DNA of 28,226 nucleotides from the NCBI GenBank assembly GCA_036375895.1, contig DASVBJ010000287.1:1-28226 (forward strand), in the 5' to 3' direction. Both the position numbers and the translations under genes were made by a program. The notes below the pieces were generated by a model. That model worked only from the letters and a program-made list of their open reading frames with translations. It had not been told where the DNA came from and searched no databases. Of this stretch, positions 1 to 7,066 are shown piece by piece. Position 1 is the stretch's first letter; each line of letters starts with the position of its first letter. The DNA is from DASVBJ01 sp036375895 (GTDB lineage Bacteria; Actinomycetota; Actinomycetes; JACCUZ01).

Positions 1-343
1 TGCGCAGCCGCTGTCGGCTGGCCTCGAGGTCGGCCACCTCCTGGCGCAGCCGCTCCGACCGGGCCGCCTGGTCCTCCAGCAGGTGGACGAGGTCGCTCTG
101 CCGCAGCGAGCTCAGCCCCCGCTCGTCGCCGGTGGTGCGGACCTGGACCACGAGCCCGAAGCCGAGCAGCGCGCACAGAAGCGCGACGGCGAGCTGGGCT
201 CGGGTCGCGCGCGGGCGCAGCACGCCGCGGAACCGGCGCCACCCGTCGCCCGCGTCGGCCCGCCCCGGGCCGGGGTCCCGCGTGGGGTCCGGGGTGGGGT
301 CCGGCGTGGGGTCCGGCGTGGGGTCCGGGCTGGGATCAGGCAT
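1..343 (-). CDS. DUF881 family membrane protein, second copy (partial, C-terminus outside window)
   Basis: The first 114 residues are visible; the gene continues beyond base 1. It begins with a Pro-Asp-Pro-Thr repeat tract (residues 2-21), followed by a basic stretch and one transmembrane helix (about 50-68, AVALLCALLGFGLVVQV). A predicted extracytoplasmic coiled-coil rich in Glu/Arg/Leu starts after it. This N-terminal layout (short cytoplasmic tail, one helix, coiled coil) matches DUF881 proteins, and it is the second such gene beside Sbp, as in the Rv1823-Rv1825 arrangement recalled from M. tuberculosis. The ATG at 343 overlaps the Sbp stop by 8 bases (ATGCCTGA), implying translational coupling. 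The DUF881 domain itself lies mostly outside the window, so the family call rests on architecture and context. Molecular function is unknown; an envelope or division role is only inferred. Confidence 0.8.
   Translation of the reverse strand, partial: MPDPSPDPTPDPTPDPTPDPTRDPGPGRADAGDGWRRFRGVLRPRATRAQLAVALLCALLGFGLVVQVRTTGDERGLSSLRQSDLVHLLEDQAARSERLRQEVADLEASRQRLR
281..340. repeat. 12-bp tandem repeat, about five units, encoding Pro-Asp-Pro-Thr
   Basis: Five consecutive 12-base units occupy 281-292, 293-304, 305-316, 317-328 and 329-340. The plus-strand core is CGTGGGGTCCGG; the second unit differs by one base and the last is diverged. The repeat is in frame in the minus-strand DUF881 gene, where each unit encodes PDPT, so copy-number change would lengthen or shorten the cytoplasmic tail without breaking the frame. 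It is a coding microsatellite, not a CRISPR array. Confidence 0.85.
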
Positions 344-668
344 GGAACAGGTGGCGGCGGATCGCCGCGGCGTTGGAGAAGATGCGGATGCCGAGCACGA
401 CCACCACCCCCGTGGAGAGCTGGGAGCCCACCCCGAGCTGGTCCCCGAGGAAGACGATCAGCCCCGCGACCGTGACGTTCGCGATGAACGAGACCACGAA
501 GACCTTGTCGTCGAAGATGCCGTCGAGCAGCGCGCGCATGCCCCCGAACACAGCGTCGAGCGCGGCGACCACCGCGATCGGCAGGTACGGCTGCAGGTAC
601 GAGGGCACGGTGGGCTCGAGGAACAACCCGGCGACGATGCCGAGCACCAGGCCGATGGCCGCGATCAC
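336..668 (-). CDS. sbp: Small basic membrane protein Sbp (DUF1290)
   Basis: A 110-residue very hydrophobic protein with about three transmembrane helices (residues 1-20, 27-45 and 55-98) and a basic C-terminal tail (AAAIRRHLFHA). Length, the N-terminal segment GLVLGIVAGLF and the internal DAVFGGMRALLDG segment fit the Sbp/DUF1290 family, which in Gram-positive bacteria is found next to DUF881 genes and cell-division genes. The GTG start at 668 overlaps the upstream DUF881 stop as GTGA, and its own stop overlaps the next DUF881 start by 8 bases, so the three proteins are probably made together and may form a membrane complex. Biochemical function is unknown. Family call is confident; partnership with DUF881 is inferred from overlap and conserved order. 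Confidence 0.85.
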   Translation of the reverse strand: MIAAIGLVLGIVAGLFLEPTVPSYLQPYLPIAVVAALDAVFGGMRALLDGIFDDKVFVVSFIANVTVAGLIVFLGDQLGVGSQLSTGVVVVLGIRIFSNAAAIRRHLFHA

Positions 669-1558
669 GGACGGACCTCCGTCTTCCCCGGCACGGTGGC
701 GTAGCGGACGGTGATCCCGCCGGACGCCGGGAGCCGGACGCTCTTCTTGGTCTCGATCGAGTAGCTGATGCCGTAGCCCTTCAGGACCTGCAGGTAGCTC
801 CCCCCGAACCCTTCGGCGAACGCGGACTGCACCCGTCGGGCATCCCCGATGGCGATGACATCGTAGGGCGGGCTGATGGGCCGGAAGTCCACCAGTACCG
901 CCTCCCCCGCCGACCGGATTGCGCTGAGGGTGGTGAGCCGCTCCCCGTTGACCGCGATCGCCTCGGCCCCGGCGGCCCAGAGCTCGTTGACGATCGTCTG
1001 CAGGTCGCGGTCGGTGACCCGGCCCTGCGGCGTCGTGTCACTCGTGCGCGGGTTGACGTCCGCGCCCGGCGCCTGGTCGGTGGGGGCGTCCTCGAGGTGG
1101 ACCACCACGCCCGGCCCCACGACCGGTGCGGCGCCGGTGGCGCCCTCGAGCTGGTCGATCTGGGTGGCGAGCTGCGACCCGGACGCTGTCAGCGCGAGCG
1201 CGTCCTGGCGCGCCTTGGCCACCGACGCGCGCAGCCGGTCGAGGTCGGCCTCGAGCCGGTCGGTCGCTGCCGTGCGGCGTTGGACCTCCTTGGTAAGGGC
1301 GGCACGCGCCACGGCCGCGGCGGGCGCCCTTTCCCGCACCTGCGCCGCGGAGGTCGCGAGCAGCAGCCCGACGCCGAGCAGACCGAGGGCCAGCAGCCAG
1401 CCCGGGCGCCACGGGCCGCGCTGCTCCTCTACCCGACGAGCAGCGGCCTCGGCGTACCCCTCGTCGAGGGAGTTCTCGGCCAGGTTGGTGAGCAACGACA
1501 TGGACGCGTCCGGGCGCCCGAGAGCGCCGCCGCGGGTCGGTGCCGGCATGCGCGTCAT
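665..1558 (-). CDS. DUF881 family membrane-anchored coiled-coil protein
   Basis: A 297-residue protein with a cytoplasmic N-terminus (1-50), one transmembrane helix (about 53-71, GWLLALGLLGVGLLLATSA), a coiled coil (about 80-138, regular Leu/Ala heptads with Arg/Glu/Asp) and a C-terminal globular DUF881 domain (about 145-290). Typical DUF881 features are VVGPGVVVHLEDAP, the segment VTDRDLQTIVNELWAAGAEAIAVNG, and a late VLKGYGISYSIETKKSV. The ATG at 1558 gives a full-length protein; a second Met at residue 4 is possible. It starts 36 bases after the nucleotidyltransferase stop and overlaps Sbp by GTGA. DUF881 proteins are outside-facing, of unknown activity, and usually neighbour division or envelope genes. 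Confidence 0.88.
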   Translation of the reverse strand: MTRMPAPTRGGALGRPDASMSLLTNLAENSLDEGYAEAAARRVEEQRGPWRPGWLLALGLLGVGLLLATSAAQVRERAPAAAVARAALTKEVQRRTAATDRLEADLDRLRASVAKARQDALALTASGSQLATQIDQLEGATGAAPVVGPGVVVHLEDAPTDQAPGADVNPRTSDTTPQGRVTDRDLQTIVNELWAAGAEAIAVNGERLTTLSAIRSAGEAVLVDFRPISPPYDVIAIGDARRVQSAFAEGFGGSYLQVLKGYGISYSIETKKSVRLPASGGITVRYATVPGKTEVRP

Positions 1559-1594
1559 CGTTGCACGCCGTACGCCGGGTGCTGGCCCACCCCG

Positions 1595-4090
1595 CTAGTG
1601 ATCGGCCCGCTCCACCACGGTCACCCACCGCTCGAGCAGCGCGGTCGCCCGGTCGTCGTCGGACGCCTCCGCCCACAGGTGGGTCACCGGCTCGGCCGGG
1701 TCGGGCAGCACCAGGGCCCACCGGCCGTCGTCCTCGACGACCCGCACGCCGTCCGTGGTGTCGACCGCCCGCTGGCCGGCCTCCTCGACGACCGCGCGCA
1801 TGACCATCCCCTTGGCGGCCCAGGGCGTCGGCACCGAGCGCCGCACGATGTGGCACTGCGGGATGCGGGCGTCGATCTCCGACAGCCGCAGCTGGGTACG
1901 GGCGACGAGCCCCACGAGCTGCACGAAGGCGGCGAGCCCGTCGACTGCGGTGCTGAACTCGGGGACCACGAAGCCTCCGCGGCCGTCACCGCCGAAGATC
2001 ACCCCGGGCTCGGTGACCGCCTTGGTGAGCTCGGCACCGGACGTGGCGATCCACCGGATGTCGACGCCGTGGAAGGCCGCGACCTGCTCGGCCAGGCGGG
2101 TGGTGGTCACCGGGAGGGCCACCGTGCCCTTCTTGCGCTCGGCCGCGACGAGGTCGAGGACGACGAGCAGGGCGCGCTCGTCGTCGATGGCGGCGCCGCG
2201 CTCGTCGACGATCGAGATGCGCTCACCGACCGGGTCGAAGCGCACGCCGAAGTCGGCCCGGGACGAGGCGACGATCTGGCCGAGCCGCTCCATCGCCTCA
2301 CGTCGCTCGGTCCCGGTCTCGGTCGGCGAGGCCTCGTCGAAACCGTTGTTGATGGTGAGCGCGCCGACCGACATCCGGCCGAGCAGGGTGGGCATCACCA
2401 GCGCGGCCGTGCCACCGCCCGTGTCGACGACCACCTTGAGGTGGGCCTCGGACACTCCCGAGGTGTCGACGCACCGCAGCAGCTCGAGGGAGTGGGCCTC
2501 CATGACACGCGGCGGGAAGGACAGGTCGCCGATCTCGCCGGGGAAGGCGCGGCGGTACTCGCCGCGGCTGAACACCCGCTCCAGCTTGCGCTGCGCGGCC
2601 TGCGACAGGTCTGCCCCGCCTTCGTCGAGGAAGATGATGTCGACGCTCTCCGGCTGGCCGGGGGTGGTGCGGAGGACCACTCCCCCGGCGCGGCCCCGGG
2701 CGGTCTCCAGCCGGGCCACCGGGACGGGCACGACCTCGAGGTCGATGACGTTGATCGCGCTGGCCTGCAGCGCGGAGATGGCCGCGCGCTTGAGGGCGCG
2801 CGCAGCGCGGGAGACGTCACGGGACGTCGTCACCGTGGCGCCCTTGCGCAGCGTGCTGGCCCAGGCCGACGAGAGCCGCACCACCAGCTCGGGGGTGATC
2901 TCGACGTTGACGATGCCGGACACGCCACGCGGTCCGAACAACGTGCGCTGGCCCCGGGACTCGAAGATGACGTGGGTGGTGACGACCGCGCCGGCCTCGA
3001 CGGTCTTGAACGGGTAGATCTTCACGCCGGCGGAGACGATGGCCTCCTCCTCGATGACGCACTCGTCGCCGACGACAACCCCCTCCTCGATGCGGACCGC
3101 GCGCATGATGTCGGTGTTCTTGCCGACGACGCAGGCACGCAGGTTGGTGTGGGGGCCGATGAACACGTTGTCGTGGATGACGGCGCGGTGCAGGAAGGCG
3201 CCGCCCTTCACGACGACGTTGCTGCCGAGGACGGTGAACTCCCGCAGCTCGGCGCCGGCCTCGACCTTGGCGTAGTCGCCGATGTAGAGCGGGCCGCGCA
3301 GCACCGCGTCGGGATGGACGTCGGCGCCCTCCGCGACCCAGACGCCCGGCGACACCTCGAACCCGTCGAGCTCGACGTCCACCTTGCCCGACAGCACGTC
3401 GGCCTGCGCCCGGACATAGGACTCGTGGGTGCCGACGTCCTCCCAGTAGCCCTCGGCGACGTAGCCGTAGATCGGCTTGCCGTCGGCGACCAGCTTGGGG
3501 AACACGTCGCCGGACCAGTCCACGGAGACGCCCTCCGCGACGTAGTCGAAGACCTCGGGCTCCATCACGTAGATGCCGGTGTTGACCGTGTCGGAGAACA
3601 CCTGGCCCCAGGTGGGCTTCTCCAGGAACCGCTGCACCCTGCCCTCGTCGTCGACGATCGTGATGCCGAACTCCAGCGGGTCGGGGACGCGGGTGAGGCA
3701 GACCGTGACCATCGCGCCCTTGTCCCGGTGGAACTTCACCAGGTCGGTGAGGTCGAAGTCGGTGAGCGCGTCACCGGAGATGACGAGGAAGGTGTCGTCG
3801 CGCAGGAGGTTCTCTGCGTTCTTGACGCTGCCCGCGGTGCCGAGAGGCGTCTCCTCGGTGGCGTAGTGCAGCGGCATGCCGAAGTCCTCGCCGTCGCCGA
3901 AGTAGTTGCGCACCAGGCTGGCGAGGAACTGCACCGTGACGACGGTCTCGGAGAACCCGTGCCGCTGCAGGAGCCGCAGGACGTGCTCCATGATCGGCTT
4001 GTTGACGATCGGAAGCAGCGGCTTGGGCATGCTCGCGGTCATCGGTCGCAGCCGAGTGCCCTCCCCGCCGGCCATCACCACGGCTTTCAT
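1595..4090 (-). CDS. Sugar-phosphate nucleotidyltransferase fused to a phosphomannomutase-like domain
   Basis: An 831-residue, three-part protein. Residues 1-235 are a nucleotidyltransferase with the signature GGEGTRLRPMT (8-18), the IVNKPIMEH substrate loop, and the later FLEKP and NTGIYVMEP segments. Residues 250-370 are a left-handed beta-helix with hexapeptide-like repeats. Residues about 395-831 resemble the alpha-phosphohexomutase fold. This layout is commonly annotated mannose-1-phosphate guanylyltransferase/phosphomannomutase, which would make GDP-mannose, but the substrate cannot be read from sequence. In the mutase part the phosphoserine loop, metal loop, sugar loop and C-terminal phosphate loop are all replaced, so that half is probably not a mutase. 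The start is the ATG at 4090, preceded by GGAAGG about 10 bases upstream; the frame stays open for 50 codons further but overlaps the upstream gene. It lies 31 bases after the phosphatidyltransferase stop. Confidence 0.87.
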   Translation of the reverse strand: MKAVVMAGGEGTRLRPMTASMPKPLLPIVNKPIMEHVLRLLQRHGFSETVVTVQFLASLVRNYFGDGEDFGMPLHYATEETPLGTAGSVKNAENLLRDDTFLVISGDALTDFDLTDLVKFHRDKGAMVTVCLTRVPDPLEFGITIVDDEGRVQRFLEKPTWGQVFSDTVNTGIYVMEPEVFDYVAEGVSVDWSGDVFPKLVADGKPIYGYVAEGYWEDVGTHESYVRAQADVLSGKVDVELDGFEVSPGVWVAEGADVHPDAVLRGPLYIGDYAKVEAGAELREFTVLGSNVVVKGGAFLHRAVIHDNVFIGPHTNLRACVVGKNTDIMRAVRIEEGVVVGDECVIEEEAIVSAGVKIYPFKTVEAGAVVTTHVIFESRGQRTLFGPRGVSGIVNVEITPELVVRLSSAWASTLRKGATVTTSRDVSRAARALKRAAISALQASAINVIDLEVVPVPVARLETARGRAGGVVLRTTPGQPESVDIIFLDEGGADLSQAAQRKLERVFSRGEYRRAFPGEIGDLSFPPRVMEAHSLELLRCVDTSGVSEAHLKVVVDTGGGTAALVMPTLLGRMSVGALTINNGFDEASPTETGTERREAMERLGQIVASSRADFGVRFDPVGERISIVDERGAAIDDERALLVVLDLVAAERKKGTVALPVTTTRLAEQVAAFHGVDIRWIATSGAELTKAVTEPGVIFGGDGRGGFVVPEFSTAVDGLAAFVQLVGLVARTQLRLSEIDARIPQCHIVRRSVPTPWAAKGMVMRAVVEEAGQRAVDTTDGVRVVEDDGRWALVLPDPAEPVTHLWAEASDDDRATALLERWVTVVERADH

Positions 4091-4121
4091 CTCACTGCTT
4101 CCTTCCGTCGAGTGCTCTTGC

Positions 4122-4718
4122 TCAGGCGGCTGCCCCGGCTCGTGACGCGCCGACCACCTGCCGGACCTGCACGACGTACAGGACCCCTGCCCACCAGTAG
4201 AGCGACGTGCCCCAGATCGCGAAAGCCCAGCCGACGGCATGGGCGACCTCGTTGAACCAGGCGTCGCCCTCGCCCAGCAGCAACAGCGGGAAGCCCGCCA
4301 GCAGGTTGAACGTCGCGGCCTTGCCGAGGAAGTGCACCGGGAGCGGGCCGTAGCCGTGTCGCCGCAGCACCGGCAGCGTCGCCGACAGCAGCACGTCCCG
4401 GCCGACCAGGACGACGGTCAGCCAGATCGGCACGATGTCGCGCACGGTCAGGCCCACGAGGGTCGCCAGGATGTACAGCCTGTCGGCCATCGGGTCGAGC
4501 AGCTGGCCCACCCGGGACATCTGGTTCCACCGGCGCGCGATCGTGCCGTCCAGCCAGTCGGTGAAGCCGCTGACCATCAGCACGAGGACCGCGATCCCGT
4601 CGTACTCGTTGAGCACGAGGAGCAGGAAGACGGGTACGCCGAGCAGGCGCAGCACGCTCAGAGCGTTCGGCACGGTGACCACCCGGTCGCTCACCTGCGC
4701 TGTGCTCGGCACGATCAC
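4122..4718 (-). CDS. CDP-alcohol phosphatidyltransferase family protein (PgsA-like)
   Basis: A 198-residue integral membrane enzyme with about six transmembrane segments. The CDP-alcohol phosphotransferase signature D-x2-D-G-x2-A-R-x8-G-x3-D-x3-D is complete: D54, D57, G58, A61, R62, G71, D75, D79. These residues bind the metals and the CDP moiety and transfer a phosphatidyl group from CDP-diacylglycerol to an alcohol. Length fits the PgsA (phosphatidylglycerophosphate synthase) group; in M. tuberculosis the pgsA2 gene occupies the equivalent position next to DUF881 genes. The acceptor alcohol (glycerol-3-phosphate, inositol phosphate or other) is not determinable. The GTG at 4718 is used; the gene is followed 31 bases later by the nucleotidyltransferase gene and likely shares a transcript with it. 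Confidence 0.88.
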   Translation of the reverse strand: MIVPSTAQVSDRVVTVPNALSVLRLLGVPVFLLLVLNEYDGIAVLVLMVSGFTDWLDGTIARRWNQMSRVGQLLDPMADRLYILATLVGLTVRDIVPIWLTVVLVGRDVLLSATLPVLRRHGYGPLPVHFLGKAATFNLLAGFPLLLLGEGDAWFNEVAHAVGWAFAIWGTSLYWWAGVLYVVQVRQVVGASRAGAAA

Positions 4719-4796
4719 GCCCTCCCAGCGCCCTCCTGGACGCTGGCCAAACCCTATCCGGCCCGGTCCGGGCTCGCTCGCGATCGGGACGCCCGA

Positions 4797-4824
4797 CCCC
4801 TGGCGGGGCGCAGGACGCCTGGGG
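4797..4824 (-). terminator. Possible hairpin terminator after the sulfur operon
   Basis: CCCCTGGC (4797-4804) pairs with GCCTGGGG (4817-4824) around a 12-base loop with one internal mismatch, directly downstream of the last rhodanese stop. No T-run follows, which is usual for high-GC actinobacteria. Weak evidence; read-through into the phosphatidyltransferase gene is possible. Confidence 0.3.
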
Positions 4825-4825
4825 C

Positions 4826-5197
4826 TCAGGCGACCCCGCCGGGGCGGCCGCCGTTGGCGACGACCGGCAGTCCGGCCCGCGCCCAGGCGGTCATGCCGCC
4901 GGAGAGGTTCGACACCGTCCGGCCCTCGCGGGAGAGCAGGCGTGCGGCGCTGGCCGACCGAGCGCCGGACCGGCAGACCGTCACGATGTGGCGGCCCTCG
5001 GGCACCTCACGGAGCCGTCGGCCCAGCTCGGAGAGCGGGATGTGGCGGGCCCTGGGCGCGTGGCCGACCTTCCACTCGGCCTGCTCTCGTACGTCGAGCA
5101 GGACGGCGCCCTGCCCGACCAGGTCGTGTGCCTCGAGCGGGCGCACCGAGCCGTAAGGTTTCGTGAACAGCTTCCTCATCCGCTGGCCGAGGCTCAC
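4826..5197 (-). CDS. Single-domain rhodanese sulfurtransferase
   Basis: A 123-residue protein with one rhodanese domain: the N-terminal LLDVREQAEWKVGHAPRARHIP motif (33-54) and the active-site loop C75-RSGAR, ending with an NLSGGMTAWARAGLPV segment. Rhodaneses carry a persulfide on the loop cysteine and pass sulfane sulfur to acceptors. The GTG start at 5197 overlaps the upstream stop as GTGA and gives translational coupling; an in-frame ATG at 5179 (117 residues) is an alternative. It is the third gene of an operon with another rhodanese and an MBL-rhodanese fusion, so a role in persulfide handling is likely. The catalytic loop is intact. The in-frame open extension to 5896 is an antisense-like overlap with the MBL gene and is not coding. 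Confidence 0.88.
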   Translation of the reverse strand: MSLGQRMRKLFTKPYGSVRPLEAHDLVGQGAVLLDVREQAEWKVGHAPRARHIPLSELGRRLREVPEGRHIVTVCRSGARSASAARLLSREGRTVSNLSGGMTAWARAGLPVVANGGRPGGVA

Positions 5198-6579
5198 GCG
5201 GCCTCCTCGGGGGATGCGGTCACGATCGGCAGTCCCGCCTGCGCTGCCTTCTCGAACTCGTCGTCCACGGAGACGACGGTGCGCCCGGCCGCGGCGAGCA
5301 GCGACGTGGCGATCGAGGCGCGGTAACCCGCGGCACAGTGCACCCACACCTCGCCCTGCGGCACGTCGGACAGCCTCGTGACCAGGTCGTGCAGCGGCAC
5401 GTGGACGGCTCCGTCGATGTGGCCGTCGACCCACTCGAGCCTGCGCCGCACGTCCAGCACCGTGACGGGGCGGTGGTGCAGGACGGCCGCGAGGTCGTCG
5501 AACGTGGCCCGCTCGTACGTCGCCAGGGCGCGGCCGCCCGACCAGTCGGCGGGCGAGCCGGTGGCGGCCGCTTCGATCTTGTCCACGCCGATGCGGACCA
5601 GCTCGCGCTGGGCCTCGGCCACCTGCTCGGGCGACTCGCCGAGGAGCGTGAGCGGCGTGCCCCACGGGATGACCCAGCCGAGGTACGTCGCGAACTGACC
5701 GTCCAGGCCGAAGTTCAGGGTGCCGCCCAGGTGACCGGCCGCGAAGGCCTGGCGGGTGCGCAGGTCGACGACCCACTCCCCCGCGTCGATGCGGCGTCGC
5801 AGCTCGGCGGCATCGGCCCGCTCCGGCATGGCGAGGTCGGGCACCCCGGGGCCCGCGGCGTTCGCCGGGCCCATGTGCGCGTAGTACGCGGGCCACACGT
5901 CCAGGCCGGCCAGCAGCCCCTCGACGTACGTCTGCTCGTCCTGTGTCAGCGCCGGGTTGGTGCGCTTCTCCGCCCCGATGGTCGAGGACGTGGCCTCCGA
6001 CTGGGTCGAGGAGCAGAAGCTGCCGAAGCCGTGGGTCGGGAAGACCTTCGCCTCGTCCGGCAGCTCGGCGGCCAGGCGGTGGGCCGAGGCGTGCTGGTGG
6101 CGCACCAGCGCCGGCGTGTGGTCCGGGCCGAGCAGGTCCGGGCGTCCGGTGGAGCCGAACAGCAGGGACCCGCCGGTGAACACGCCCACCGGGGCGCCGT
6201 CCGCCTCCAGGGCGTAGGACAGGTGCGTGAACGTGTGCCCCGGCGTGGCAAGCACCCTGACCGTCATGGACGGGCCGACCTCGACCACGTCGCCGTCGCT
6301 GACGCCGTGGCGGTCGAAGGCGACCTGGTCGGCGGAGTTCACGTGGTAGGTCGCACCCGTCTGCCGGGCGAGGGCGAGGCCGCCGGTCACGTAGTCGTTG
6401 TGGATGTGGGTCTCGAACACGTCCGTGATGCGCACCCCTGCCTGCTCGGCAAGGGCGAGCACCCGGTCGATGTCACGCTGCGGGTCGACGACGAAAGCGC
6501 GCTGCCCGTCGTGGACCAGGTAGCTGCGATCGCCCAGCGTCGGGGTGTCGATCGCGACGACGGTCGGCGTCGGGGTCAT
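5194..6579 (-). CDS. Metallo-beta-lactamase fold hydrolase with two rhodanese domains (persulfide dioxygenase-like)
   Basis: A 461-residue fusion. Residues 1-245 are an ETHE1/glyoxalase II-like metallo-beta-lactamase domain with H58-I-H60-N-D62-Y63, PGHT (H115) and PTHG (H183). Residues about 255-335 form a rhodanese-like domain lacking a cysteine loop. Residues about 360-455 form a second rhodanese domain with C415-AAGYRAS intact. Relatives oxidise glutathione- or other low-molecular-weight persulfides to sulfite, with the rhodanese domain supplying or removing sulfane sulfur. Two residues differ from human ETHE1: the DH of the HxHxDH motif is DY, and the TGD that provides an iron ligand is TGG (137-138). 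The ATG at 6579 has a strong GGGAGGAG Shine-Dalgarno; upstream codons in frame overlap the preceding rhodanese gene. It is 17 bases after that gene. Confidence 0.9.
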   Translation of the reverse strand: MTPTPTVVAIDTPTLGDRSYLVHDGQRAFVVDPQRDIDRVLALAEQAGVRITDVFETHIHNDYVTGGLALARQTGATYHVNSADQVAFDRHGVSDGDVVEVGPSMTVRVLATPGHTFTHLSYALEADGAPVGVFTGGSLLFGSTGRPDLLGPDHTPALVRHQHASAHRLAAELPDEAKVFPTHGFGSFCSSTQSEATSSTIGAEKRTNPALTQDEQTYVEGLLAGLDVWPAYYAHMGPANAAGPGVPDLAMPERADAAELRRRIDAGEWVVDLRTRQAFAAGHLGGTLNFGLDGQFATYLGWVIPWGTPLTLLGESPEQVAEAQRELVRIGVDKIEAAATGSPADWSGGRALATYERATFDDLAAVLHHRPVTVLDVRRRLEWVDGHIDGAVHVPLHDLVTRLSDVPQGEVWVHCAAGYRASIATSLLAAAGRTVVSVDDEFEKAAQAGLPIVTASPEEAA

Positions 6580-6596
6580 GTCGTGAGTCTCCTCCC

Positions 6597-6920
6597 TCAC
6601 GCGGCGTTCTCGCGCGGTCCGCGTACGACGGGGTGCCCCGCCGCCGCCCATGCGCCGGTCCCGCCCGCCACCGACCACGCGTCGTAGCCGGCGCGGATCA
6701 GGAAGCCGGCCATGCTGAGGCTGCGGTTGCCGCTCGCGCAGATGAGGTAGATCGGCGCGTCCTTCGGCAGGTCGGACAGCTGCCCCGGCAGGTGGCCCAT
6801 CGGCACGAGCCGGGCACCGGGCACGTGCCCCGCGACGTACTCCATCGGCTCGCGCACGTCGAGCACGAGCGCGCCGTCGGCGAGCGCCGTGGCGAAGGTG
6901 CTCAGGTCGACCTCACGCAT
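6597..6920 (-). CDS. Single-domain rhodanese, first gene of sulfur operon
   Basis: A 107-residue single rhodanese domain: LVLDVREPMEYVAGHVPGA (18-36), the PMGHLPGQL segment, and the active-site loop C61-ASGNRS, then WSVAGGTGAWAAAGHPVV. It should transfer sulfane sulfur via a C61 persulfide in the cytoplasm. The ATG at 6920 is preceded by AAGGAG (6928-6933). The gene sits immediately behind a promoter containing a CsoR/CstR-like operator, and is followed by the MBL-rhodanese gene (17-base gap) and a second rhodanese. This is the layout of persulfide-responsive sulfur detoxification operons. No transporter or repressor gene is present in the visible operon. Confidence 0.9.
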   Translation of the reverse strand: MREVDLSTFATALADGALVLDVREPMEYVAGHVPGARLVPMGHLPGQLSDLPKDAPIYLICASGNRSLSMAGFLIRAGYDAWSVAGGTGAWAAAGHPVVRGPRENAA

Positions 6921-6937
6921 CCATTGACTCCTTCTGT

Positions 6938-6966
6938 GTGATACCCCCCGGGGTACATGTCGTCAA
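6938..6966 (-). promoter_or_regulatory. Promoter with CsoR/CstR-like operator in its spacer
   Basis: Read on the minus strand, a -35 TTGACG (6966-6961) and a -10 TATCAC (6943-6938) are separated by exactly 17 bases. The spacer and the first -10 bases contain the inverted repeat TACCCC-CC-GGGGTA (6942-6955). G/C-tract pseudo-palindromes flanked by TA are typical of CsoR-family sites, including the persulfide sensor CstR, and the three genes downstream are rhodanese/MBL sulfur genes, so persulfide control is the favoured inference over copper control. One tension: initiation about 7 bases after the -10 would start the message near 6931, inside or just before the Shine-Dalgarno, so the true start may lie slightly differently. 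Confidence 0.65.
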
Positions 6967-7066
6967 CGGTAGCGCATCACCCGGGCATTCCCGAAAGTCG
7001 GCCAGCGAGGTCCGGGCGTGACCGCCTCGAGCGCCTCGCCCTCGCCCTGGCCTGACATCCCGCCCG

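Noticed and set aside
281..340. Tandem repeat considered as a CRISPR array
   Set aside because: Units are contiguous 12-mers with no spacers, and they are in frame in a coding sequence.
4091..4240. N-terminal 50-codon extension of the nucleotidyltransferase
   Set aside because: The family starts at MKAVVMAGGEGTR; the extension overlaps the phosphatidyltransferase gene and the ATG at 4090 has its own ribosome site.
1097..4255. Plus-strand open frame of 1052 codons
   Set aside because: It runs antisense to the nucleotidyltransferase/PMM gene and beyond; its translation is low-complexity Asp/Gly/His/Arg-rich with no domain, a usual artefact opposite GC-rich genes.
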